From contig JACKPW010000015.1 in the NCBI GenBank assembly GCA_024233215.1, forward strand, positions 1 to 64,000: a stretch of 64,000 nucleotides of DNA, read 5' to 3'. The position numbers and the translations under genes were made by a program. The DNA is from Verrucomicrobiales bacterium (GTDB lineage Bacteria > Verrucomicrobiota > Verrucomicrobiia > Limisphaerales > J093). Under the pieces are notes generated by a model. It made no database searches. It had not been told where the DNA came from and worked only from the letters and a program-made list of their open reading frames with translations. Shown piece by piece: positions 18,213-26,152 of this stretch; position 1 is the stretch's first letter; every line of letters starts with the position of its first letter.

Positions 18213-18725
18213 CTACTGGCCGCCGCCCAGCTGGGTGATCACATAGACGAAGACGGCGACGATGACCACACCCAGGGCGATGCCCCCATAGAGGAAGTAC
18301 TTGTTCGCCTTGTCGCTCTTCTTCTTGAAGGGGGATTCGACCACGCGGGTCTTGTCGCCGAGATCGTCCATCTTGACGCCGCCCTGAATCGGCATCGTCT
18401 GACTGATCTGTTTCTTGGCCGCAGCCGTCGGGGTGGAGGCGCCGTTTTCCAGCCGGATTTCCACCTGGCCGAGCCGAAGCACCTGTCCCGGCTTGAGCGC
18501 CTGCTGGCTGATCTGCTTGTCGTTGATGAAGGTACCGTTGGTGGAGTTCAGATCCCGGACAACGATCTCTTCACCGGACAGCAGCACCTCGCAGTGGTGG
18601 CCGGAAATCGAGGATTCGGCCAGTTGGAAGGCATTGTCCTCCAGCCGGCCGATGGTGGTCCGCTCGCTCTTGAGTTCAAAAGCGGTCGCGGCAAGTCCTT
18701 CGGTCACAACAACAAGTTTGGCCAT
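18213..18725 (-). CDS. FHA-domain protein with C-terminal transmembrane helix
   Basis: This 170-aa protein has a forkhead-associated domain at ~20-95: 'TIGRLEDNAFQLAESSISGHHCEV' carries the Gly-Arg, Ser and His positions that contact phosphothreonine, and 'DLNSTNGTFINDK' is the conserved Asn loop. A Lys-rich linker (~105-140) and a single membrane helix ('YGGIALGVVIVAVFVYVI') follow. It probably recruits phosphorylated partners to the inner membrane face (family knowledge); no kinase gene is nearby. Another small C-terminally anchored protein gene lies 296 bp downstream. Confidence 0.85.
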   Translation of the reverse strand: MAKLVVVTEGLAATAFELKSERTTIGRLEDNAFQLAESSISGHHCEVLLSGEEIVVRDLNSTNGTFINDKQISQQALKPGQVLRLGQVEIRLENGASTPTAAAKKQISQTMPIQGGVKMDDLGDKTRVVESPFKKKSDKANKYFLYGGIALGVVIVAVFVYVITQLGGGQ

Positions 18726-18792
18726 AGGCGGTCAGCTGTGCGGGCATTATCCCCGCCGGGTTTGCCAAGTCAAACGGTTTCTCCCCCGCGGC

Positions 18793-19956
18793 TCACGGCC
18801 GGGCCTCGATCATGCGACGGAACTCGGCAAAAAGCGGCGTCGAATCGTGCGGCCCCGGGGAGGCTTCCGGATGGTATTGCACGGAAAACAGCGGTTTCGT
18901 CCGGTGACGGATTCCCTCGACCGTCTGGTCGTTCAGGTTGATCCGGTTGACCCGCACGTCGGCGGGCAGGCTGGCGGCGTCCACGGCGAAACCGTGGTTC
19001 TGCGCGGTGATTTCTACCACCTCCTGATCCAGATCCTTCACCGGTTGGTTGGCCCCCCGGTGACCGAACTTGAGTTTGAAGGTGGTCCCGCCCATCGCCA
19101 GGGAGAGAATCTGATGCCCCAGGCAGATCCCGAAAATCGGCAACCCGGCCTTCGCCAGCTCTGCCACCGCCTTAATGGCGTAGCCGACCGCCGCGGGATC
19201 CCCGGGGCCGTTCGACAGGAACACGCCGGCGGGCTTTCGCCGAAGCACTTCCTCGGCCGATGCGTCCGCCCGGACCACCTCCACCCGAAACCCGTGCTGT
19301 CGGAGTCGCCGGAGAATGTTGTATTTGATCCCGTAGTCGTAGGCGATGATCGGGATGTCCGCCGGCGGGAGGGGATGCCGCAGGGTGCGGGGGTCCCCGG
19401 TTTCCCCGGCGCCGGTGGCGATCCGGAAATCCGCACTCTTGGCATCCTCCTCGTCCCAACGGAATCCTTCCGCGTGCGTGACCTCCTTCGCGTAGTCCGC
19501 CCCGACGAGTCCCGGAAACGCCCGGGCCCGCTCGATTGCCTCCTCGCGGGACAGCCCTTCCGTGGACAGCACTCCGTTCATCGCACCCCGTACCCGGAGC
19601 TTGCGGGTCAGCGAGCGCGTGTCGATGCCCTGGATTCCGGGGATGCCGTGCCGTTCCAGGTAGTCGGGCAGGGCCTCCTCGGCCCGCCAGTTGCTCACGA
19701 CCGGGGAAACCTCGCGCACGGCGAACCCCGCCACGTGTGGCCGCCAGGATTCCACATCCAGGGCGTTGACGCCGTAGTTCCCAATATGGGGACAGGTCAT
19801 CGTCACGATCTGCCCGTGGTAGGAGGGGTCGGTGAGAATCTCCTGATAGCCGGTCATCGAGGTGTTGAAACACACCTCCCCGACAGTTGTGTTACAGGCG
19901 CCGAAGCCGTCACCTTCCCACACGGAACCGTCTTCCAAGGCCAGAATTGCCCGCAT
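18793..19956 (-). CDS. carA: Carbamoyl-phosphate synthase small subunit (glutaminase)
   Basis: This 387-aa protein hydrolyses glutamine and passes ammonia to the large subunit for carbamoyl phosphate used in pyrimidine and arginine synthesis. It has the N-terminal CarA domain ('ALEDGSVWEGDGFG', 'TSMTGYQEILTDPSY') and a class I glutamine amidotransferase domain with nucleophile Cys in 'FGICLGHQILSLA' and the His-Glu pair in 'VQYHPEASPGPHD'. Length is standard. The start ATG 19956 places the first residues exactly at the family N-terminus. carB is not adjacent; argB lies ~2 kb away on the other strand. Confidence 0.95.
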   Translation of the reverse strand: MRAILALEDGSVWEGDGFGACNTTVGEVCFNTSMTGYQEILTDPSYHGQIVTMTCPHIGNYGVNALDVESWRPHVAGFAVREVSPVVSNWRAEEALPDYLERHGIPGIQGIDTRSLTRKLRVRGAMNGVLSTEGLSREEAIERARAFPGLVGADYAKEVTHAEGFRWDEEDAKSADFRIATGAGETGDPRTLRHPLPPADIPIIAYDYGIKYNILRRLRQHGFRVEVVRADASAEEVLRRKPAGVFLSNGPGDPAAVGYAIKAVAELAKAGLPIFGICLGHQILSLAMGGTTFKLKFGHRGANQPVKDLDQEVVEITAQNHGFAVDAASLPADVRVNRINLNDQTVEGIRHRTKPLFSVQYHPEASPGPHDSTPLFAEFRRMIEARP

Positions 19957-20345
19957 CGTCGTCAATCGCGGCACCCAGCATGCGGAGCGGTTGCGGGAGG
20001 GGTCAAGGCTTTCCCTTCTGAAACAGGCCCGACGGTCCCTGGCAGGCTGCGTGTCGCGGCAGGCGCACGGTCCGGTGCCGATGCCTGCCCTCACATCGAG
20101 GCTGCCCCGCTTGTGTGCGCTTCGTATGCCCCCGGCGGAACTGCCACTCGCGCAGTCCCCACATCTGATCCCCGGTAATCCGCAGGCACCTTCCCCAAGG
20201 GAAGCATCGGGCCATGAGGGCGTGTGGGAAATATCCGGCGCAGACTTGCCAGAAGCCCGACGGGTTGGTGTAGGGTGGGGGGGATGTTGAGGCGGTCTGT
20301 TTCGTGTTCAGCGGGGTCACGCGCACTGAGGGGGCGGTGGCACTC
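19957..20345. other. Divergent intergenic region between carA and the ClC gene
   Basis: This 389-bp stretch holds the 5' regions of both genes. I looked for a fluoride riboswitch signature upstream of the ClC gene and saw none. No clear repeat or small gene was recognised. Confidence 0.5.
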
Positions 20346-22091
20346 ATGAGCCGCGGGGTTGAACGATTGCGCGGTTTGATTGCGGGCGGGGTGGGGCGTC
20401 TGCCCGAGAAGCCCCGCATGGTGCTGGCCACGTGTGTCTACGGTCTGGGAGCGGGCCTGGCGGCCACATTGTTCCAGTTGTCGGTGAACTTCACCTACCG
20501 GAACACCATCGAGCGGGCCGGGGAACAGAGCTTTGGGGAGTTCGCTCTTTGGACCCTGATCATCCTGGTGACGGCCTCGCTGCTGGTGGGGTGGTTGTTG
20601 AACTCCTATTGCCGCGAGGCTGCCGGCAGCGGCATTCCGCAGCTCAAGCTCGCCTTCTGGAAAGACTTTGGGCATGTGCCATTCCGCACCGTGTGGGTGA
20701 AGTTCGTGGCGGGCGTCCTGAGCGTGGGCGGGGGTTGCAGCCTGGGCCGCGAGGGACCGTCGGTGCAGATTGCCGGCGGGCTGGCCTCGAATCTGGGCGG
20801 GGTGCTCGGGGAACCCAAACAGCAGCGTCAACAAGCGTGTGCGGCCGGAGCCGCGGCAGGATTGGCCGCGGCCTTCAACACGCCGCTGGCGGCGATCACG
20901 TTCGTGCTGGAGGAGGTGATCAGCGACCTGAACAGCCGGTTTCTGGGGAGCGTGCTGCTGGCTTCGGTGCTGGGTGCGTTCGTGGTTCATGGACTGATCG
21001 GACCGCAGCCGGCGTTCATTCTGCGGGGAGCCTCGGCGCCGCACTGGCAGGCCTACCTGCTGACCCCGGTGGTGGCGGCGGTGGGGGCGTTGGTCGGAGT
21101 GGCCTTCCATGTGGGCACGGTGCAGTTGCGCGCTCGCAACCGCCGGATGACCCTGCTTCCGACCTGGGCGAGGCCGGCGCTCGGGGGGATTGTCACCTGG
21201 GCACTTGGATGTGCCGTGTTCTACTACACCGGCAAGATGGGGGTGTTCGGGTTGGGCTACGACGACCTTTCCGCCGCCCTGGATCACCAGATCCTCTGGC
21301 GCACCGCGTTGGTGTTGCTGGGGGCGAAGCTGATTGCCACGGTGGCCTGCTACGGTTTCGGGGGGTCCGGCGGCATCTTTTCGCCCACGCTCTTCCTGGG
21401 CGGCATGGCGGGGGTGGCGATGTCGGGGTTGGTTTCCCAGGTGATTCCATTGACGCCGGCGGATCAGCTCACGCTGGCGGTGGTGGGCATGAGCGCCTGC
21501 CTGAACGCGGTCGTGCGGGCTCCCGTGACCGGCATCCTGATCGTGTTTGAGATGACCCACGAGTTCGCCCTGGTGCCGGCGCTGATGATTGGTGCGCTCG
21601 TCAGCGGAGCGATTGCGAAGTGGTTCAACCGCCACAGCTTCTACGATGCCCTGCTGCAACAGGACGGGCACCGGTTGGACCGGGTGATCCCACCACGCGA
21701 CCTGCAGAGCTGGCAGCAGCTGCCGGTCTCGGCCATTGCGAACTTCGAACCCGTCGTGGCGCGGGATCTTTCCCATCCGGCCCTCGAGAAACTGCTGGCC
21801 AACCATCCGCATGAGCGCTGGCCGGTGGTGGTCGACGGGACACCCTCCGGTGTGCTGCGCCGCGTGGAGGCTGAAGCCGCCATCGCGGAGGGCCGGGAGC
21901 CGGTGCTGGAGGAAATCGTGACCTGCCGCGCCAATCAGACCATCCGCGACCTGCAGTCCAGCCTCATTCTTTCCTCCGCCAACATGGTGGTGCTGCAGGA
22001 GGGTGATGAGGGCAAGGTCATCGGTCTGGTCACGCTGCACGATCTTCTGCGAGCCCAGGTGGCGTTGACCCGTCGACGCGGCGCAGCGTAG
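20346..22091 (+). CDS. ClC-type chloride transporter/channel with CBS domains
   Basis: This 581-aa membrane protein carries the ClC selectivity motifs: 'GSGIPQ' (94-99), 'GREGPS' (134-139, with gating Glu136) and 'GSGGIFSPTLFLGG'. A Glu-Glu pair ('VLEEVISDLNSRF') sits where proton-coupled antiporters have their internal glutamate, so H+/Cl- exchange is plausible. The C-terminal ~130 residues look like a tandem CBS pair ('VSAIANFEPVVARDL...VVVDGTPSGVL', '...MVVLQEGDEGKVIGLVTLHDLL'). The start at ATG 20346 is preceded by a GAGGGGG stretch; an upstream GTG (20304) is possible. A 699-codon open frame on the opposite strand is a composition artefact. Confidence 0.9.
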   Translation: MSRGVERLRGLIAGGVGRLPEKPRMVLATCVYGLGAGLAATLFQLSVNFTYRNTIERAGEQSFGEFALWTLIILVTASLLVGWLLNSYCREAAGSGIPQLKLAFWKDFGHVPFRTVWVKFVAGVLSVGGGCSLGREGPSVQIAGGLASNLGGVLGEPKQQRQQACAAGAAAGLAAAFNTPLAAITFVLEEVISDLNSRFLGSVLLASVLGAFVVHGLIGPQPAFILRGASAPHWQAYLLTPVVAAVGALVGVAFHVGTVQLRARNRRMTLLPTWARPALGGIVTWALGCAVFYYTGKMGVFGLGYDDLSAALDHQILWRTALVLLGAKLIATVACYGFGGSGGIFSPTLFLGGMAGVAMSGLVSQVIPLTPADQLTLAVVGMSACLNAVVRAPVTGILIVFEMTHEFALVPALMIGALVSGAIAKWFNRHSFYDALLQQDGHRLDRVIPPRDLQSWQQLPVSAIANFEPVVARDLSHPALEKLLANHPHERWPVVVDGTPSGVLRRVEAEAAIAEGREPVLEEIVTCRANQTIRDLQSSLILSSANMVVLQEGDEGKVIGLVTLHDLLRAQVALTRRRGAA

Positions 22092-22132
22092 CCCGCTGCC
22101 CTCCCGGGCGCTCAGCCGTGAGAACTCAGCCT

Positions 22133-22279
22133 GGAAACCGCAGATGAACGGGGATGAACGCAGATAAGACCCTCGACGTGAGCCCCCCACGTCCGCCGGA
22201 TGTCTTCACCCGTTGGGTGTGACGCGAAAATCGCGCAAGTCCTTGGGTATCTGCGTCTATCTGTGTCGATCTGCGGTTC
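22133..22279. repeat. Inverted-arm intergenic repeat, element A
   Basis: The left arm (22133-22168) is built of CGCAGATGAACG-type units. The right arm (22245-22279) is a degenerate reverse complement (ATCTGCGTCTATCTGTG...). The arms are AT-richer than the surrounding DNA and could form a hairpin around a ~76-nt centre. Confidence 0.6.
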
Positions 22280-22311
22280 AACTGCTTTTTCTGGGCTCAG
22301 TCGAATCGGAA

Positions 22312-22507
22312 GTGACACGGATTTCACGGACTTCACGGAAGCCAAAGGGAGGGAATGGCCGGGCAAGAGCCCCCCATCCTGAGACTCAGGCCCGGTCAGC
22401 AGTCAGTGACCGCGGCGCGCAATCGAAGCGAGCTTTACCGGCCCAAGCGCCCCTCGCTGATCCTTCCTGGAATCCGTGTGAATTCGTGGAATTCGTGTCT
22501 CTTGACT
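22312..22507. repeat. Inverted-arm intergenic repeat, element B
   Basis: The left arm (22312-22338) has CACGGATTTCACGGACTTC units. The right arm (~22471-22507) is a degenerate reverse complement (GTGTGAATTCGTGGAATTCG). The centre contains CAGTGACCGCGGCGCGCAA, related to the centres of elements C and D. Confidence 0.6.
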
Positions 22508-22520
22508 GAATCGTTACGGA

Positions 22521-23048
22521 TCAGCCGGTTTCCGCCGCGGCGAGCGTGACTTCCACGAGGAGGTCGGCGGCGATCCGTTCGATGTCGGCACGCAGGGCGG
22601 CCTGATCGCAGTTCGCCGGAATCCAGACCCGGATGTTGGCGCGGAACAGCGTTTCGCCGGACATCGGCGCGCTGACGCATTCCGTGTCGAGCTCCTCGAC
22701 GTTGACCCCGTGCCGGGCCAGGGCGGTGGAAACCTGCCGGACGATGCCGGGACGATCCTGACCCACGAGGTCCAGCAGCGCGACGCTGCCTTCGGGCACC
22801 GTGTGTCCGGGGTCGGGTTTCACCACGACGGCGAAGCCCTCCCGGGTGAACTCTTCGAGGGCGGTCTCGAGGGCGGCCTGTTGCTCCGCCGGCAGTTGGC
22901 AGCGGAGAATCCCGGCGAATTCCCCGCCGAGCCGACACATCCGGCTTTCCAGCCAGTTGCCGTCGTGACCGGCGACGAGGTCCGCCAACCGACGTACGAT
23001 GCCGGACCGATCCGGTCCCAGCAGGGTCAGGACAAGGGAGACCTGCAT
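22521..23048 (-). CDS. Tandem ACT-domain protein (GcvR-like)
   Basis: This 175-aa protein contains two ACT domains: ~3-75 beginning 'SLVLTLLGPDRSGIVRRLAD', and ~88-170 with 'VALLDLVGQDRPGIVRQVSTALARHGVNVEEL'. The 'GPDR(S/P)GIV' loops are the usual small-molecule (often glycine or serine) binding sites. The layout matches the glycine cleavage regulatory protein GcvR group, which acts by protein contact rather than DNA binding. No gcv operon is adjacent. It lies between the repeat region and a REP-like hairpin. Confidence 0.8.
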   Translation of the reverse strand: MQVSLVLTLLGPDRSGIVRRLADLVAGHDGNWLESRMCRLGGEFAGILRCQLPAEQQAALETALEEFTREGFAVVVKPDPGHTVPEGSVALLDLVGQDRPGIVRQVSTALARHGVNVEELDTECVSAPMSGETLFRANIRVWIPANCDQAALRADIERIAADLLVEVTLAAAETG

Positions 23049-23106
23049 GGCTCAATGCGTCGCGGCGAACGGATGTTCGCCGGCGTGAAGGGTGGCTTGT
23101 GATTAC

Positions 23107-23184
23107 GTAGCGGCGAACTGGTGTTCGCCGGTCTTCTCCGGTGAGCGCGACAGTCCCCGTCGGCGAACGCCAGTTCGCCGCTAC
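23107..23184. repeat. REP-like long inverted repeat
   Basis: The arm at 23107-23130 (core AGCGGCGAACTGGTGTTCGC) and the arm at 23161-23184 are reverse complements over 24 nt with one mismatch, separated by 30 nt. A shorter relative (GCGGCGAACGGATGTTCGCC) lies at ~23057-23080. It is upstream of the ACT-domain gene, which is on the minus strand. Confidence 0.7.
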
Positions 23185-23241
23185 GAGGGGTGCTCCAATC
23201 CGTGTCCATCCTGGGCAATCCGGGTCAGGTGTCGCTCAGGT

Positions 23242-24270
23242 TCAGCAGGGGATCGAAACGACCTGGCCGGTTTCCACCGATTTCTCCTCCGCCTCGCAAA
23301 GGGTGACCGCGGTCATGCCGTCGAGGCCCGTCACCACGCTCGGCGGGGTTCCCTTCTCAATGGAGTCCACCATGTGCGTCAACTCGCCGATGTAGCCGTC
23401 GCCCCCGTCGCAGGTGATCACTTCCGGGTCCTGGTCCTTGGCGTAGACCTTCAGGGCCTCGGGGCCACGGCGACTGTCATAATCGACCGTGGCATTCTCG
23501 AAGTTGACCCGGTAACCCATCTTGAAGCCGAAGCCTTTGTGCATCAGCCAGCTGCCCTCGGCGGTGACGCTGGCGCCGCACTCCACGTGATAGATCGTGG
23601 TCACGTGATCGATGGCGCCGCTGAACCGGGTCTGGCCGGTGGCAAAGACCGACTTCGGACGACCGAAGCAGAACTGGATGAAGTCGGTGTCGTGAATGTG
23701 CAGGTCGAGCAGGGCGCCGCCGGAATCCGAGCCCTTGAAGTAACTGCCCTGGCTCCAGGCCGGCGGTTCGCTCAGGCGCTCGAACGCGGCGCTGAGGACC
23801 TTCCCGAATCTCCGATCGTCGATGGCCTGCTTCAACCAGGCCCATTCCGGCCAGAAGCGAAGGCACATCGCGGGCATGAAGAAGCCCTTCGCTTTCGTGG
23901 CGGCCTCCACGATGCGGCGGCAGGTGGCGGTGTCGCGGGCGAGCGGCTTCTCGCACAGCACGTGCTTGCCGGCTTCCAGGGCGTCGATTGCCATGGCGGC
24001 ATGCAGCGGTGTGGGGACGCAGATGTCCACCAACTGGATGTCCGGGTTGGCCAGCATCTCACGGTAATCGCGGTAGCCCTTGACCTCCGACATGTCGAAG
24101 TGCAGCGCGTCCGTGTCGGCGATGTTGCCGGCGATGCCGCTGAGGTTGCCGTCCTCCGGCAGGCGCACGGCGTCGCAGATGGCGGCGATGCGTGCGTTGA
24201 GGACCTTCCGATAAGCCTTCAAATGGGTGAGCCCCATGAAGCCGAGACCGATGACGCCGACGTTTGTCAT
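23242..24270 (-). CDS. Gfo/Idh/MocA-family NAD(P)-dependent oxidoreductase
   Basis: This 342-aa cytoplasmic-type protein has an N-terminal Rossmann fold ('VGVIGLGFMGLTHLKAY'), the family hallmark 'VLCEKPLARD' and a C-terminal alpha/beta substrate domain with 'DSGGALLDLHIHDTDFIQF', where a His-Asp pair typical of sugar or inositol dehydrogenases is seen. It probably oxidises or epimerises a sugar or cyclitol; the substrate cannot be read from sequence. The start ATG 24270 is directly at the Rossmann fold. A second family member lies 259 bp upstream on the same strand, so a small sugar-catabolic pair is likely. Confidence 0.9.
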   Translation of the reverse strand: MTNVGVIGLGFMGLTHLKAYRKVLNARIAAICDAVRLPEDGNLSGIAGNIADTDALHFDMSEVKGYRDYREMLANPDIQLVDICVPTPLHAAMAIDALEAGKHVLCEKPLARDTATCRRIVEAATKAKGFFMPAMCLRFWPEWAWLKQAIDDRRFGKVLSAAFERLSEPPAWSQGSYFKGSDSGGALLDLHIHDTDFIQFCFGRPKSVFATGQTRFSGAIDHVTTIYHVECGASVTAEGSWLMHKGFGFKMGYRVNFENATVDYDSRRGPEALKVYAKDQDPEVITCDGGDGYIGELTHMVDSIEKGTPPSVVTGLDGMTAVTLCEAEEKSVETGQVVSIPC

Positions 24271-24529
24271 AATCGTTGAGGGGGAGTGTTACCCCCGGGG
24301 GATGATTCGTCCAATGCGTTCTTGCGCGGGTGGTCGGCGGGCGAGCGTGCCACTGAACGTCCTCCGAACGCCCTGCCCGTCCCGCTCCCAACTCGTAATC
24401 GTAATCGCCATCTCAAAAGGAGCGCCTGCTTCACGGAATCCTCAAGGCTTGCTTGGGCGGGTGTCGTTCGACTTCTCCCTAAACGGCCGGCAGTCCTTGG
24501 GGGCTGCCGGCCCGGTCGTCGAGTCCGCC

Positions 24530-25858
24530 TTACCCGTTCATCGTCCAGCCGTCGCGGTAGGTGCGATGATAGAGCAGGTCCGATTCAGCCCCGTCCGACA
24601 CCTTGCCGGTTGCGCCGTCGTAGCTGAGCTTCTTGCCGGTGCGATACGCCACCAGGCCAAGCATCATCATCTCGATCATCTTGCCCGCGTAATCGAAGTT
24701 ACAGTCGGTCTTGAGGTCGCCCTTGCAGGCGTTGATCCACTGGTCCTGGAACCTGCCCAGCGGCGGCAGGAGGTCCTTCTTCGTGCGCGGGGTGTAGTAG
24801 GTGAAATCCGCGTGGTCATCCAACGGGACGAGCAGGCGGTTGGTGAACCCGGCCACCAGGGTGCCGCGCGTTCCCTCGAACATGGCGCCGTGACCGACCT
24901 TGTTGAGATCGACGGCGTTGGTGGGGCCCTTGGGCATCGACCCGCCCTGGAACCACGACAGGCCGATCTCGGGCCGCCAGTCATTTGCCGGGATTCGCCA
25001 GGTCATCTCCAGTGCCACCGGACTGACGTCCGCGTTGAACGGATCGCCCTTCGCCATGGCGGAGGTGGGCAGGTCGGCGTCGAGGGCATTCCACGCGAGA
25101 TCCATCGTGTGGCTGCCCATGTCGCCCACCTGACCGGTGCCGAAGTCCCAGTACATGTTCCAGCTCAGGCAGTTCATTCCCGGGCCTCCGGCGAAATAGC
25201 CCGGGTTGTAAGGATGGGCCGGGGACGCGCCGAGCCAGAGGTCATAGTGCAGGTTGGCCGGGGGTTCGCCGGCGGCCGGCAGATAACCGGGACGCGGCAG
25301 TTGGCGGTTGCCCCAGGCGCTCACGTGTTCCAACTGGCCGATGGCGCCGTCGAGGACGAGTTCCCGCACCCGATTGAAATTCTCGAAGGCGTGCCGCTGG
25401 GTGCCGACCTGCGTGGCCAGTTTGTGGCGCTTCTTCAGGTAGGTCGCCCGCACGATGCGGGCCTCCTCGACACTGTTGGCCAGCGGTTTCTCGCAATACA
25501 CGTGCAGGTCACGATTCAAGGCCCAGTTCGCGACGAAGGCGTGCATGTGGTCGGTGGTGCAGCACACCACGGCGTCGAGATCCTTTTGATCCAGCATCTT
25601 GCGCCAGTCGAAGTATTGCGTCGCACCGGGGAAGCGCTTGGCGCCATAGGCCAGGTGATCCTCATTGATGTCACAGAGGGCGACGACGTTCTGGCTGGAG
25701 ATGGCGTTGAAATGGGCTTCCCCCCGGCCCCACGTGCCGATCAGGCCGATGTTCAGCTTGTTGGAGGGGGCCTCCGCGCCAAACAACGTGCCTTGCGGCA
25801 GGATGAGGGATCCGGAGGTGGTGGCGGTGAGGGCTTTGAGGAAGTGACGTCGTTTCAT
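24530..25858 (-). CDS. Gfo/Idh/MocA-family oxidoreductase with twin-arginine signal
   Basis: This 442-aa protein starts with a Tat signal ('MKRRHFLKALTATTSG', RRxFLK motif), so export of the folded, cofactor-loaded enzyme is expected. The Rossmann part includes 'IGLIGTWGRGEAHF' and 'VVALCDINEDH'; the signature 'VYCEKPLANSVEEAR' follows. The C-terminal part with 'MYWDFGTGQVGDMGSHTMDL' is typical of the large periplasmic paralogue group in Planctomycetes and Verrucomicrobia. The reaction is likely sugar or sugar-derivative oxidoreduction; the substrate is unknown. The start ATG 25858 is fixed by the Tat motif. Confidence 0.9.
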   Translation of the reverse strand: MKRRHFLKALTATTSGSLILPQGTLFGAEAPSNKLNIGLIGTWGRGEAHFNAISSQNVVALCDINEDHLAYGAKRFPGATQYFDWRKMLDQKDLDAVVCCTTDHMHAFVANWALNRDLHVYCEKPLANSVEEARIVRATYLKKRHKLATQVGTQRHAFENFNRVRELVLDGAIGQLEHVSAWGNRQLPRPGYLPAAGEPPANLHYDLWLGASPAHPYNPGYFAGGPGMNCLSWNMYWDFGTGQVGDMGSHTMDLAWNALDADLPTSAMAKGDPFNADVSPVALEMTWRIPANDWRPEIGLSWFQGGSMPKGPTNAVDLNKVGHGAMFEGTRGTLVAGFTNRLLVPLDDHADFTYYTPRTKKDLLPPLGRFQDQWINACKGDLKTDCNFDYAGKMIEMMMLGLVAYRTGKKLSYDGATGKVSDGAESDLLYHRTYRDGWTMNG

Positions 25859-26152
25859 GGTTTGATCCGTTTCTTGTCCCGAGGGTCTCAATGACGATGA
25901 GGTCTGTGATGTGGAGTGAGCATACCGCCCGGCGTCCGTGGGCGGCAAACGGGAAAACGAGGTTCGTTGGTTGGGGCGCAGATCTCCACCTCCGCCGTAT
26001 CGCCGATTTCCCAATCGGCAGGGTGCCCGAGCGCTCGCGTGGCCTGCGGGTTTGGAAACCCGCGAAACCGCAGACTCGGAGGTCAGTTGCGCCACGGGTT
26101 TGTCACGGGCCCTGGCCGTGGCGAAGGCCTCCCCTCACAGGGTTGAGTCCGG

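Larger units (their letters stand above)
22092..22520. other. Intergenic region filled by two inverted-arm repeat elements
   Basis: This 429-bp gap contains no gene. It holds two short elements, each bounded by inverted arms made of ~11-nt repeated units (22133-22279 and 22312-22507). Confidence 0.6.

Noticed and set aside
19957..20345. Fluoride riboswitch upstream of the ClC gene.
   Set aside because: No GGCGATGG-like core or matching pseudoknot was found, and the transporter carries Cl--type motifs (GSGIP, GREGP).
20091..22190. A 699-codon open frame antisense to the ClC gene.
   Set aside because: Its translation has no recognisable domain and is rich in Arg/His/Gln, as expected for the complement of a GC-rich membrane-protein gene. 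Similar antisense frames cover other strong genes here.
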